Shown here: one piece after another, positions 36,397 to 48,305 of the stretch
Layout of the letters: every line of letters begins with the position of its first letter
Position numbering within the stretch: the first letter of the stretch is position 1
Source of the DNA: Iris pallida
Taxonomy: Eukaryota; Streptophyta; Magnoliopsida; Asparagales; Iridaceae
Direction: 5' to 3'
Length of the DNA: 64,000 bases
NCBI GenBank assembly: GCA_029216955.1
Contig: JANAVB010031417.1
Span: 20,685,278-20,749,277 of the forward strand
Position numbers and translations under genes: made by a program
Notes under the pieces: model-generated
What the model saw: the letters and a program-made list of their open reading frames with translations, nothing else
Told to the model about the DNA's origin: nothing
Databases searched by the model: none

Positions 36397-39300
36397 TGTG
36401 AAACCCGCAATTTTCCAATTGCATTTTTAATTAATGTGTGTTTGCCAGTTAGTTATTTTTTTTCAAATTATTATTATTTCTGAAATTTTATTGTTGGTCA
36501 AACCCGTAAAATTTTTTATAGTATAATTTATTTGCTAATTTTTTATTATTATTATAATTGTTATTAAATTATGATTGCTAATTAGAATTTTTGCTAAACT
36601 AGTATTATTATCATTAATTAATTATTTTCAAAATAATTAAAATAGATTTTTGTTTTGATTTGATCCAGATCCGAACCCGTTCCCGAGTTCCGGACCTGTT
36701 CCTGAACCCAAGTTCAAATCCAAGCAAATTTTTGGTTTCGAAATCAGAAATATTTTTGATATATATTTATTGAGTTTTTTTTATAAGAAAAGGAAAATAT
36801 TTGTTATTAATTAAACATTTCTTTATTTATAACTCATTTAAATTATTTAACTCTCTCTCTCTCTCTCTCGTTCTCTTTCTGAGGGATCGACCGACCCTTT
36901 CCATCCCGAACGGCCGTCGCCCGCCGCCGACAGTCGGCCTCCCCCGAACTGCCACGCCCCTTCAGATCCAGTAACTCCCGCTCTCCTCCTACCTATATAA
37001 ACCCCATCTTCATTCTCATTTCCATCACCATCTCCAAAAACCCTTTCCCCAAATCGTGCCCTAGCCGCTCCCCGGCGAACCCGCGCTCCCCGACCTCCGC
37101 GAGCGCGCCCCTGGGCCACCCTCAGGCATCTGCGCCGCCAGCGCCCGCCGGTTTCCGCAGTCCGGCCAACCGCGCGCGCCTCCGGCGCTGTCTCCCGCGC
37201 GGCTCCACCTCCGGCGCACTCCTCCCGGCCGACCTTCTGCGACGCCACCCCGTCGACTCTCCCCGCGGGCCCGAGCGCTGCCCTCCGCCCGAGTCCAGGC
37301 CGGCCCCGCCCTGGCGACTCCGGCGACCGCGTTCCGATCCGCGCGGCCTCCCGCCGCTGGTGTTCCCGAGCCCGCAGTACCCCAGCCAGCCCATCTTGGC
37401 CGACCCCTTGTGCACGTCCCGTGCGTCGCTCGCCGTTCGACACCGAGCCCGGCGGCCCCTGTCCCCAATCTGCTGTCCAGCATCTCCTCGTACCCTGGCT
37501 TGCTGTCCAGTGCTTCCCGTTCCGCGTTCTTCTGTTCGGCTCCCTCGCGGACTACGTTTCCGTTCCCAAGTTATCCCGCGGCTCACCGACCAACGGATTT
37601 GGGTAATTCCTGTTAATCAGAGTAGTTCGTCCCTCCTGTGTCGCGTCTGTGATGAATTTGGTCCCCGATTCCGTTCCAGGAATTCGGATTCGGTACGTTT
37701 CGATTTCGGAATTTTTCGGAATCATGTTCTGTGATGTTGTTTTCCTTTGATTTTCATATAATTTCTAAATTCGGAAAATTCGAACACTTGTTGGATAGGT
37801 TCTGAGACTTTTTGGTTAGAGCTTCTGTTTTCCGAAGTCCATTTCGGAAGAAGTTCTGGCTTGACGTTTTTAGGCTGTAGTTGGAATATTGGTTTTGAGT
37901 GAATAGATCTTCTGTTGATTTTGGTTCTAGGAGTTTTCAAAATTTCTGAGTTTAATTTCGGTTTTCCGAATTTCGGAAACATGCTGTGGATATTATTTTC
38001 GGGTTTCGGATATTATTATTATTATTTTCTGGTTGGAAATTGGGTTTCCCTGGTTTGGGATTATTTGCAGGAAATCATGGCGCACTTTCCCAGTTTTTGG
38101 GTTGTCCCGAAAATAGAGGAGATGCTGCCGAAATTTCTATAAAATTTAATAGTTTTAAATTGATTTTCGGAAAATATAAAATCTTTGGATTTATTGGGTG
38201 ACGACCGTATCGGTCAATGGACCCTTAGCGAAATGCAAACGAAACCGGGATTTCCGGACGTTGAGGCATTAGCTAATTTTGTGACGATTGGACCAAGTCT
38301 GAGACTCTTAGTAATATTTATTTTAATTTAATTTATTAATTTTTGTTTTAGTAATTAAATTGCAGGATATTATTTAGAGTTAACTAACTTTTTCTCTTAT
38401 TTCAATTTATGTAAAAAGGTCTGTAAGGACATAAGCCAGCTTTTATTTATTATCTGTGGTTTTGTAATATTGTAAATTTTATTTTGGTTGGTTGATTGAC
38501 GTAAAACGTAATATGATAATATAATTACTTTATAAAAATTTAAATATCATTTTCTCACAATAAAATAATTAGGAAATTACAAGTTTATTACAAATTCACG
38601 TTTTCTCATTTTAAAAGAAAAATATTAATTTTATATATAATACAAAATACAAAGTTTTATCAAGTAAATCAATAACTACGAGTTTTTCCAAATACAAAGT
38701 TAAATTGACTTTTCTTCGTAAAGAAGTAACTCATCTCGATAAGCGTTCTAAAGTAGAGTTGTAAATAACCTAAAATTGATTAGGACCAAAAAAAAAACTA
38801 GAGATTGTAACTAGCACATCTAGATATGGGTTGAATATTGTTTCTAAGTCTGGAATCTCAAATGTAGGATTTCGAGGAAGTGTTTGACCTAGTTCCCCGG
38901 TACAGACTCTCGATCCAGTCACAATAACAAAGGCAAGTGCAGTTATGTCTATTTGGTAATTTATCTAGTAATTGTTTTATTGCAATTTTAAACCACATTG
39001 CTACACGGAACTCTCTCCTAGAGTATTGATTGTGGAACTCTTTACTAGAGTTCGAATATTGACTCATTGATTGAATCTGATTGACTCGGGATATTGGGGG
39101 AGTAGTGTAGCGTCTATGACCAATACCCCTATATTGCATCATTGATTGTGCGAGCTGATTCCTCCTACACACGAGGATAGGCCGGACCGTATCATTAGGA
39201 TACAAGTGAATCATCCCAAGCCGGTCATAGTTCGTTACCTACTCAAATCACATTGTTTTCAATTGTAGAATTGTTGAAAAATATTGTTAAAGTATTTCAA

Positions 39301-39682
39301 ATTGTTTAACATTGCAAATTTTAAATTATTATTTGAATTATTGGATATTCGTAATTGTACTTTGCTCCCTCCTGACTGGAGACCAACATTTTTAGGTGAT
39401 TGCGTCGTCGAAGATCTGATGCCTGTTCCCGCAGAACCTGAAATCCAAGATCAGTAGAGCTGGATAGTAATTTATTTTAGTAATCAATGTATCAAGTGTA
39501 GTTGTGGTAATTAATAGTTGTTGTATTTCAGAAATTTTAAATTGAATAAAAGATTTTATATTCGTTAGAATTTTATCTGCATATGTTTCACTACTGAATA
39601 CAGCTTACTGCCGCCGTCTCAACAACGGTGCAGGCTGGGCATGATCCGATTCGACCCAACAATTTGGGATCGGGTCGTGACA
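36397..39682 (+). repeat. 3' LTR of G (3286 bp)
   Basis: Same length as the 5' LTR and nearly identical. The (CT)n tract is shorter (about 36851-36868). GC-rich block at about 36885-37587. Confidence 0.92.
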
Positions 39683-40453
39683 ACCTTCTGTGAGTGTTCG
39701 GATTATCCGACGGAAAATCGCAGAATTTCGACGGATTTTCTGCCATATGACCGTTTGCATTCCAACGGTCGGATTTTACGAATGATTGATCCCAACGGCT
39801 CTATTTATAGCCGTTGGACTATACATGCGGATGATCCGGCGGATTTCCGCGGAGATCCGACGAATGATCCGTCAGCCTGTAAAAGTTGCATTATTGCACT
39901 TTCCTTTGCTTTGGTTATAAATAGCCTTGAACCCCTTCATTCAAGGTTGATGCTTTGAGCCTAAAAATTTCTAAACCACCAAAGCCTATACACAAACAAC
40001 TCTACAAAGCTTTCATTTGCCATCCACAAATTGTGTTAGAGTTATTGAGTTGAAAAGTAAGATCTTCATCTTATTGTATAAGGAGATCAAAACCTATTGT
40101 GAAGGTTAAAGTTGGAGAGTCTTCGTATCCAAACTCTCGGTTGAAGTTGGAGAGTCTTCGTATCCAAACTATCGGTTAAAGTCAGAGAGGCCTTCGGATT
40201 AAAGCTCTCGTGTAAGAAGTTGGCGAGTTCTTCGGATCCAAACTCGTGTGTAACTATTTAATCAAATAGTGGATTAAAGCCGAAGAGAGTTTCGGGACTG
40301 GAGTGCCTCTTGGGAGGATACCAGGATATATCGTGTGTCGGTATTGTTATTGCTTCTTCTCTTGCACTTATATTTTTAAATTGTCCATTAGCTTGTGCTA
40401 AGTGCTTGATTAGCTAGCTTGACCCTATTCACCCCCCCTCTAGGGTTCCTACA

Positions 40454-41747
40454 GTTTCTTTCTAAGATTTAATAATACAAAACAGTAATTTATTAAATCT
40501 TGGTTGCTTCACAAATTAGAGGGATCGAACAACTCCTGATTCGATATCTAATTTAGCAGTAGATTATCAAGAATAATAAACTAGTATGCATCCTAGTAAT
40601 TAAACAAGATAATAATGAAATATGCATAAGAAAATATTTGATACTCAAAGTACAAATCAAACATATAAACACAAATTAGATCTCACAAGTTTTTTATTTA
40701 TTTTGAGGCTTCTGTTTCCTTCGACCAACAAAACTTTAGCCGAACATGTTCATCAAAACTTCAAAAGAAAAGTTGGAGAAGAAGAGAATAAGTGTGTTGT
40801 GTGTGGTTCCCTTTCCTCATGATTTCAACCCCTTTTATACACCCTAAATTAGTTGTTTGAATCCCACAATATCTCCCCACAAAACCTCTAAAAGTTACAA
40901 CTTCTCAAACAAAAAAAACTAAGTCATAGAACAAGTAGGAAAATAGTTATTTTCGTTCCTATTTTTGTTCACAGCATATTTGATCCAACTTCAAGCCTGA
41001 TTTCGTCCATGATGCAGCATGAATCTCGAAAAACTCAAAATATGAACGTTGTAGCCCTTTGTCTTAGCTTTTCAAATCTTTTTGAATCACCTCAATTTTT
41101 TTTCGGATGAGAAAGTTATCCTCATTTTGGTAAACGGTGTCAAAACTGTCCAGAATTATAATTTAGCTCTATTTTGCACATAGTGTCTCCAACTGCATCC
41201 TAAAGCAAAATATAAATATAATGAGTACCTTTAGTCATAAAATGAGCATAAAATGGTGAACATTAAGGGATAAAAATATAATATTTTATGTTCTCATCAA
41301 TTTTACCCCTCTCCTTTGGTAGGAATCTTCTAATTACAGTTAATTATTGTTGAAATGTAGAATAAAAAACATGAAAGGAAATAAAAACACATTTATAATC
41401 TAAAGGTATAAAATATACTATTATAAGTACCTTTTGTGAAATAAATATAAAAAATAAAATCTGAGTATAAAAAGTATTCAAATATACCTAGTTAGTTTTA
41501 CCGCCGATGTGAAGTAGCATGTGTGAATGCATCCAAATACGGAACAAAATTCATTTGTATGATAGTAAAAGAATGAATACGATTTATATTTGAGAAATAT
41601 GAAATTTTGTACTGAGAGTTTTCAAAGTTTTTGGAAGTTACTCTTGTTTTTTATGTCTGAATGTTGTGTCCGATACAATGCACACGGTCATAGACAAATA
41701 TGAAAAAAAAAATATAGAATTAATTTTTTTTTACATATTCTAGTGGA
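40454..41747. other. AT-rich flank of H, no recognisable feature
   Basis: I see no coding homology, TIRs or LTR here. Short frames (for example 40622-40822) have no recognisable content. It may be old, decayed transposon sequence. Confidence 0.5.
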
Positions 41748-41809
41748 AGGGGGGGTGGGGACGGGGGGGGGGGGGGGGGGGTGGGGACGGGGGGGGGGGG
41801 GGGGAGGGG
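41748..41809 (+). repeat. Poly-G tract with duplicated GTGGGGACG unit
   Basis: There are two tandem G-tract blocks, each introduced by GTGGGGAC; one run is 19 G (41763-41781). It is a strong G-quadruplex candidate on the plus strand. Homopolymer lengths may be assembly-sensitive. Confidence 0.9.
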
Positions 41810-41902
41810 TTGGATGGTTTGGAGAATGTACATATGCTTTTGGACCTCATAATTTATAATCATGCAATTCTAGTTCTAGTTTAAATTCGAACCGGATTGT
41901 AC

Positions 41903-42431
<529 letters not shown>

Positions 42432-42439
42432 GATTGTAC

Positions 42440-43008
42440 TAGATTGAACTAGGGTGGACTCGGATATGGATTGACTCCCCTCTCCATACTTAAGCATCCA
42501 ACATATTTTTCGGTGTAGCCGTCGTTAGATTATCTTTATGGACCGTTAAAATTAGATTCTTAAATTATCAAATTTCTCACAAAATTTTGATATAATTTTA
42601 ACGATTGCTATATACAAAGAAGCTTAAGTGTGAGAATTTCGCTCTCTCCTTATATATATATACTAGTCTACATGTACGTGCTTTGCACGTATTTTAATTA
42701 GAATATCATAAGATCAGTTGTCGTCTTTTCGTCTTTTTCAGGTGACTATTCATGTGTTTGTACTTATTTTTACAATGCCAAGAGATTCGAAGTACGAATT
42801 TTTTCTTCTTTTTTTAATTTTTGATTGAGAATAATAACCTTTGGAGAATGGTAAGGATAGAAAATTTTAGTATCATTGGAACATGAAGAGTTGTATGGAA
42901 GTTGACATAATAACATCATGTTTATAAAATACTCAAGGGTATTTTAGGAATTCAAAAGTTTTACCACCAAGTTTTTCTATTATATAGTAGAATATATATA
43001 TATAATTG
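42440..43008. other. AT-rich spacer, possible small MITE at 42660-43000
   Basis: A segment from TACTAGTCTACATGTACGTGC (about 42660) to TATATAGTAGAATATA (about 42985) looks like a small dispersed element. I could not define clean termini or a TSD. The remainder is unremarkable AT-rich sequence. Confidence 0.3.
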
Positions 43009-43088
43009 TGGCGACCTTGCCTCTACTGGGGCTCGAACTTCGACCACTTGGGCCGCTTGCATCTCTCTTAACCACTAGGCTAAAGGTC
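43009..43088 (-). ncRNA. tRNA-like Pol III head (SINE or tRNA pseudogene) 1
   Basis: The minus strand has an A box TAGCCTAGTGG (43082-43072) and a B box AGTTCGAGCCC (43039-43029). GACCTT at 43088-43083 pairs perfectly with AAGGTC at 43018-43013, followed by G and CCA (43011-43009), like an acceptor stem with a genomic CCA end. The T-stem does not pair, so it is not a working tRNA. It is flanked by TA-rich sequence on both sides. tRNA-derived SINE head is the likeliest reading. Confidence 0.6.
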
Positions 43089-43096
43089 ATTTGCTC

Positions 43097-43640
<544 letters not shown>

Positions 43641-43834
43641 ACAATACATAAGATGTATCAATACATCTCAAACAATTACATTGAAAATGCATTAGAAATT
43701 GTGAAGTTGTTTACTTTGACTTTGACTTTACATATTACTTTGACTTCGGCTTTAATCTGAACCATTGGATCAACATCCAATGATTCAAATTTGGGATGTA
43801 TCGATACAAATTTTTTACATTGGATGTATTGAAG

Positions 43835-43845
<11 letters not shown>
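43641..43845. other. Short AT-rich spacer
   Basis: Contains inverted GGATGTATCGATACA / TGTATCAATACATC and ATTGGATCAACATCCAAT motifs, perhaps another decayed foldback. No gene. Confidence 0.4.
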
Positions 43846-43916
<71 letters not shown>

Positions 43917-43929
43917 ATATATATATATA

Positions 43930-43972
<43 letters not shown>
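43839..43972. repeat. (TA)n microsatellite
   Basis: Nearly pure TA with short TTTA and CTA interruptions. Confidence 0.95.
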
Positions 43973-43973
<1 letters not shown>

Positions 43974-43987
43974 AAGAATGGGTAATT

Positions 43988-44066
43988 AATTTCTAGAATC
44001 GCTCCCACTGGGATTCGAACTCCGCCCACAACGGCCACATGCCTCCACACTAACCACTTGAGCTAT
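43988..44066 (-). ncRNA. tRNA-like Pol III head (SINE or tRNA pseudogene) 2
   Basis: Minus-strand A box TAGCTCAAGTGG (44065-44054) and B box GTTCGAATCCC (44020-44010), 34 bp apart; GGGAGCGATTCTAGAAATTAAT follows. The 5' acceptor region is replaced by TATATA. A G-GTTCGAATCCC-GTGGGAGCG T-arm region is preserved. Probably a tRNA-derived SINE head; a (TA)n array lies on its 3' side, as for head 1. Confidence 0.6.
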
Positions 44067-44109
44067 ATATACAGAAAACTTCTTATGCGGAACATTATTT
44101 ACGGAAAGA

Positions 44110-45047
44110 ATACGGAATTATCTCTCTCTTCAAATCGGCAGCATATGTTTTCCTTCTCTCCTCAAATATATATTCTATTCTACTACTGCTTAGTTTAAAT
44201 AGGGAGCTTAGTTTACATGGCCATGCCTATACTACTGCTTAGCTTAAATAGGGATCTCAGCTGCAGAGTATAGGAACTTCTATTAGAACAGTAGGTAGAG
44301 GTAATGGTTCAATGAATCTATACTTATAAAGAGTGTATATATAAATAGGGAGGTTGAAGTAAAAGTTTTCAAATGAATCTATATATTTAAACAGTGAGGT
44401 TGAAGCAAGGGTTTTCAAGTGAATCTCTATAGTCTATATTTAAACAGTGATGAGGTTGATAAGGGACTGAGTGCTTACCTTGAAGAGCACAAGAATGAAA
44501 GATTTCGTGACAAAGCTCACACAATCGGAACGACCGATGTCGGACGTGGCGCACCGTCGTTGCGAGGAATGTAGCAATTTAACGGCACATTCGCACGGAT
44601 AACATCTCGTCTGCACGAAGGAAGGTGCTTATCGACGTAGCAGCGGCTCGCAAAGGCCTCGGGACCGATCAATGGCGATGCTGAGCTTCTCCACACACGA
44701 GAGTATTGTTAGGTCGTGTCGGAACTGCATAACACGAAGCTCCTCTACGAATTATGGGGGTCTATTTCGCTCGGCGAGCATGGAGACTCAGCCAACGGCC
44801 GACGCGGGGTCACGATTTCAACGTATGCAGGCGGAGTGATGCAGCTCGGCCCCGGAAAGTCCTGGAGCTCGAGCTCGGAGAAAGAATGATGGGTTGCTTG
44901 GAAGAAAAAGAGAGGGAGTTGTTGGGGATTTGAGTTGAGAAGGAGATAAAAGGGGTCTATTGAGGAGGCAGTAGTATAATAGGATATGTTTTTTAAGAGG
45001 AAAAGAAAACATGTGCTGCCGATTTGAAGAGGGAGAGAATCACGTAT
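44110..45047. mobile_element. Mutator-like TIR element, possible Pack-MULE, right tip cut by K
   Basis: About 80-bp terminal inverted repeats: ATACGGAATTATCTCTCTCT... (44110-44190) matches the complement of about 44965-45047. The shared core TCTTCAAATCGGCAGCA is exact. The left TIR may extend further left. K inserted at the right end (TSD half CGTAT, 45043-45047). The interior 44500-44890 is GC-richer than all surroundings and, on the minus strand, ends in CTTCAAG|GTAAGC (44479/44478), a consensus 5' splice site. Captured host sequence is therefore possible but unproven. Confidence 0.65.
44479..44890 (-). other. Possible captured exon inside the TIR element
   Basis: GC-rich stretch ending at a consensus donor (CAAG|GTAAGC) on the minus strand. 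A 102-codon minus frame (44745-45053) covers its upstream half, beginning inside the TIR, with SELELQDFPGPSCITPP and PRRPLAESPCSPSEID segments. I do not recognise the protein. Confidence 0.35.
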
Positions 45048-45703
45048 TGTCACGCCCCAGAACCAGAATACTGGAGAGCGGGGGAATGACTCAGCCAGCT
45101 ACGTATTACGGGTATAGGAATACCGTATAATACGATCAATGCTGTCTAATAAGACGAGGGGGTACAAACTACATAAAAGTCACACTATGGTCACTTCACA
45201 TCTATTGTCTCAATCATTCAAATATGAAACAGAAATAGAGAACATGTAACATAAAGCAGTAAGGCGTCCCAAACGCTCAGTCAAAATGTTCTTGATATCT
45301 GGCTTTACAAAACATGGCCAGATGATGAAGCAAGGTATACACAATTGTTTATCAGCTGCAGCCTGACTTAGTTACAATTATGTAAAAGTAAGTACAAGAC
45401 GATCCGACTAACATGTCGGTGCCAAACGGCAAAATATAAAGTAAGTAACAAAACGAGCGGGGAAGTAAAGAACCCACTCGAGTCCTCCTGCGATCATTCC
45501 TCTAGTATTGACCATCTTGGAGGTGGAAGTAAGCTGAGTCCTCGGGAACCGGCTCTAAATCTGGCCATGCAAAACCAGAGAGGTTAGACCTCTAATAGCA
45601 AGTACCGCAAGAAAGCACGATATGAGAAATTAAACCAGTAAATAAGAGAATATAATAATAGATCTCTGCTTGCTACTAGAATTCATATAACATCACGACA
45701 CTT

Positions 45704-45743
45704 CGAGCCAACCTCCCAACCAACAAGGACAGAAGTTGGCCCG
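45704..45743 (-). other. Hairpin in LTR K with the E/F-type loop
   Basis: GCCAAC (45707-45712) pairs with GTTGGC (45735-45740), extendable to about 9 bp with one wobble on the sense strand. The loop contains AACCAACAAGGAC, matching the loop AACCAAACAAGGACC of LTR E, while the stem is unrelated in sequence. Confidence 0.7.
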
Positions 45744-46654
45744 TCATGTCTCGACACTCTGATCATCTCAGTTAGTCAACAGAGTAGGTACAGTACACAA
45801 CCAAATCAATTTAAACGGCCATGCAACTACTACGGCTTGCTATTGTGGGTTCCAAGTTTTCTTGGAATTATGCGATAAAGGATTCCTCAGTTCTTACTAT
45901 GCACAAACAAGGCTAGTTTACCCAATCAATCAATTACGCCAATCATGTATTTAGACGAGTCCCAGCAGGACGCCCGTCGTTAATATATAATATACAATAA
46001 ATAATATAAGCAGCTACCACTCCCTGCCCGTGTGGCAGATTTACAGTATCTGTGGGAACCAGCCGGCCTGTCGGGCACTTAATAGTCCCAAAGAGGGCTG
46101 CCATGTAAGAACTCGGGAATCCGTTCTCTCCATGCAATCATCATTTTATTTAACTTAATAGCCTCTATGTTGAGTAAAATCCCATGCCGTGGATCATGGT
46201 CATTCAGAATGAGTACTTTCGTATGGGGTACGATATGCACATCTCTACAACGATACCCGTGCGGTTAGGTTGTAGGTCTTACATAGCGTAATGCAACAAT
46301 CAAAACTAGCCACAGAATAATCATGCCTTGACCATAAAGTACACATGCTGCTTTTGTAGAAAATAAATAAATTGAAGCCTGCATATGCCTGTATGCCAAT
46401 ATTCGGGATCGGCCAATCGATTACAATAGTTCATAATTAATATGAACGTGTCTCATTCATTCAATTCAATAAGACGACTAGACAGTCTCTTAGTTCCAAC
46501 TAGGAACGCATGATTAATTATTAGTCAAGGTCATAATCAATATCAATCAACGTTAATTCGGGACAAGAATCAGTCAAAAGGCATCATGGGCTAGAATTCA
46601 TGCGGCCGAAAAAATTATAGAAGTTCATGCGGCTGAGAATACATATGGGGTCAG

Positions 46655-47345
46655 GATCTCATGCGGCCAGGAAGTGCCATGCGGCCACGAAAAACAGCAG
46701 TCAACAGCATGTGACCACGGAAAACAGCATGCGCCAGGACAGCATGTGCCAGGACAGCATGCGCCAGCAAACAGCATGCGCCAGAAAATAGTATGCGCCA
46801 GGAAACAGCATGTGGCAGGACAGCATGCGCCAAGAAATAGCATGTGCCAGGAAACAGCATGCGCCAGGAAACAGCATGCGCTAGGACAGCATGCGCCAGG
46901 AAACAGCATGCGCCAAGAAATAGCATGTGCCAGGAAACAGCATGTGCCAGGACAGCATGCGCTAGGAAACAGCATGTGCCAGAAAACAGCATACGCCAAA
47001 AAACAGCATGCGCCAGGAAACAGCATGCACCAGGACAGAATGCGCCAGGAAACAGCATACGCCAGAAATAGCATGCGCCAGAAACAGCATGCGCCAGAAA
47101 ACAGCATGCGTCAGGAAACAGCATACGTCAGGAAACAGCATACGCCAGGACAGCATGCGCCAGAAATAGCATGCGCCAGGACAGCATGCGCCATAACAGC
47201 ATGCGCCAGCAAACAGCATGGCAACAGCTTTTTGCCAGCAAACAGCATGCGCCACAAAAAACAGCATACGCCAGGACAGCATGCGCCAGCAAACAGCATG
47301 GCAACAAATTTTTGCCAGCAAACAGCATGCGCCAGGACAGCATGT
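46655..47345 (-). repeat. GCATGCGCCAGGA(AA)CA word array, LTR K
   Basis: More than 35 copies of CAGCATGCGCCAGGA-type units of 14-19 bp. Variants include TGTGCCAGG and ATACGCCAGG, and there is a larger internal duplication (CATGGCAACA-TTTTTGCCAGCAAACAG at about 47216 and 47298). Open frames on both strands are repeat artefacts. Confidence 0.95.
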
Positions 47346-48023
47346 ACTGCTCATCTTCTCCAATCAGCCTCTAATGGCCATGAAAACCCATGAACCAAAA
47401 GACCATAAATTACTCAAAATAATTCGAAATCAGGACTTCCAATAGTCTAAATTGGGTAGAATCGATTTCCCTACGACATGGAACCATCAAAACTTGAAAA
47501 ATAATAAAGTTACTAGATCAAAACCTAAAAATTGCAAAAATGTATTAAACTTAGATCTACATGAAATGAGTCATGGGAATTGAAAATGCTAAGTACTAAA
47601 GTGTCTAAGAATCTTGAAAGGAAGACAATGGAACAACAAAAATGGAAATCCATCAAGAAGCAAGTTGGCACTTGCCTAGCCCTTCTAGGTTGGTGGGGGA
47701 GTTATGAGGAAGAATAAGAGTAATGAGAAGAAGTAATGAAGAGAGAGAAAGGGGATGTGCTTTAAATGAAGGGGTGGTGGTTGGTGGGGGTTTGTTTCGG
47801 TTAATGATGAACCAACATAATTAAACCAATCCAAGCCGAACCCAAAGCAAAGCTATAACAGAGTATAAAAGCAGAAAGTAAAATACAGAAATAAAATTGT
47901 AGAAAATTAATTAACATGAAATTAAAGGAATTTAAATACATAATAATACATGATAAATATTAAATAAATATATTCCTGCAGTACATATATTTAGAATACG
48001 TTTTCCGGGAACAGGAAGTGACA

Positions 48024-48037
48024 TCTCTACCCTCCTT
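48024..48037 (-). promoter_or_regulatory. Polypurine tract of K
   Basis: The minus strand reads AAGGAGGGTAGAGA directly before the LTR, after GAGGACGAAATTTTTCT. Confidence 0.85.
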
Positions 48038-48305
48038 AGAAAAATTTCGTCCTCGGAATTTCAAATCCAAGCAGGATAGAAACATCGGAGCTAAACTAAT
48101 CTAAGTATAAGCAATTTGAGTAAACAATCATTCTACAATGTCAATAGCAAGTAACATATCTATGTTTAACTATCGACGACACCAAGCAATTCTACTCATA
48201 AGGTGACAAGCATGAGGAGTTAAGACAAACAAGGTATACAGAAAGAGATATACCTTTTGAGTCAAACAGGTGCGGATACCGTGATCGGATATCATCCTCA
48301 CGTTC

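Larger units (their letters stand above)
29778..39682 (+). mobile_element. Element G: non-coding, LARD-like LTR retrotransposon (9905 bp)
   Basis: It has two 3286-bp LTRs (29778-33063, 36397-39682) and perfect TSDs, ACCTT at 29773-29777 and 39683-39687. The 3333-bp internal region has no retrotransposon protein. Roughly 20-30 differences between the LTRs are visible by eye, about 1%, so it is young. The PPT and LTR ends resemble Tekay elements, whose enzymes it would need. It is inserted in the H LTR. Confidence 0.9.
26308..40453 (+). repeat. 3' LTR of H (about 1.46 kb net), split by I and G
   Basis: It starts TGTTGGCCC after the PPT. Segments are 26308-26907, 29684-29777 and 39683-40453, and removing I and G restores continuity through their TSDs. 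A TATAAATAG box (39916-39924) lies about 540 bp before the end. The end near 40453 (CACCCCCCCTCTAGGG then TTCCTACA) is of the type common in Ty1/copia LTRs. TCCG-N-CGGA words occupy 29699-29760 and 39696-39873. Lineage is inferred without pol. Confidence 0.65.
45048..48023 (-). repeat. 3' LTR of K (2976 bp)
   Basis: Minus-strand start TGTCACTTCC (48023), end GGGGCGTGACA (45048). The inner end (GCTCTCCAGTATTCTGGTTC) is shared with E and F. It holds a GCATGCGCCAGGA word array (46655-47345), a hairpin (45704-45743) and a leader with CCTTTCTCTCTCTTCATTAC near 47750. Confidence 0.9.

Noticed and set aside
43009..43088. Functional tRNA gene
   Set aside because: Boxes and acceptor pair, but the T-stem does not, and CCA is encoded, so a retroposed or SINE-type copy is more likely.
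46655..47345. CRISPR-like array
   Set aside because: Units are variable and there are no unique spacers of constant length; this is a eukaryotic LTR minisatellite.
46625..47393. Long Cys/Ala/His-rich frames on both strands
   Set aside because: They arise from the 14-19-bp word array of LTR K; all frames of such a repeat stay open. No start context or homology.
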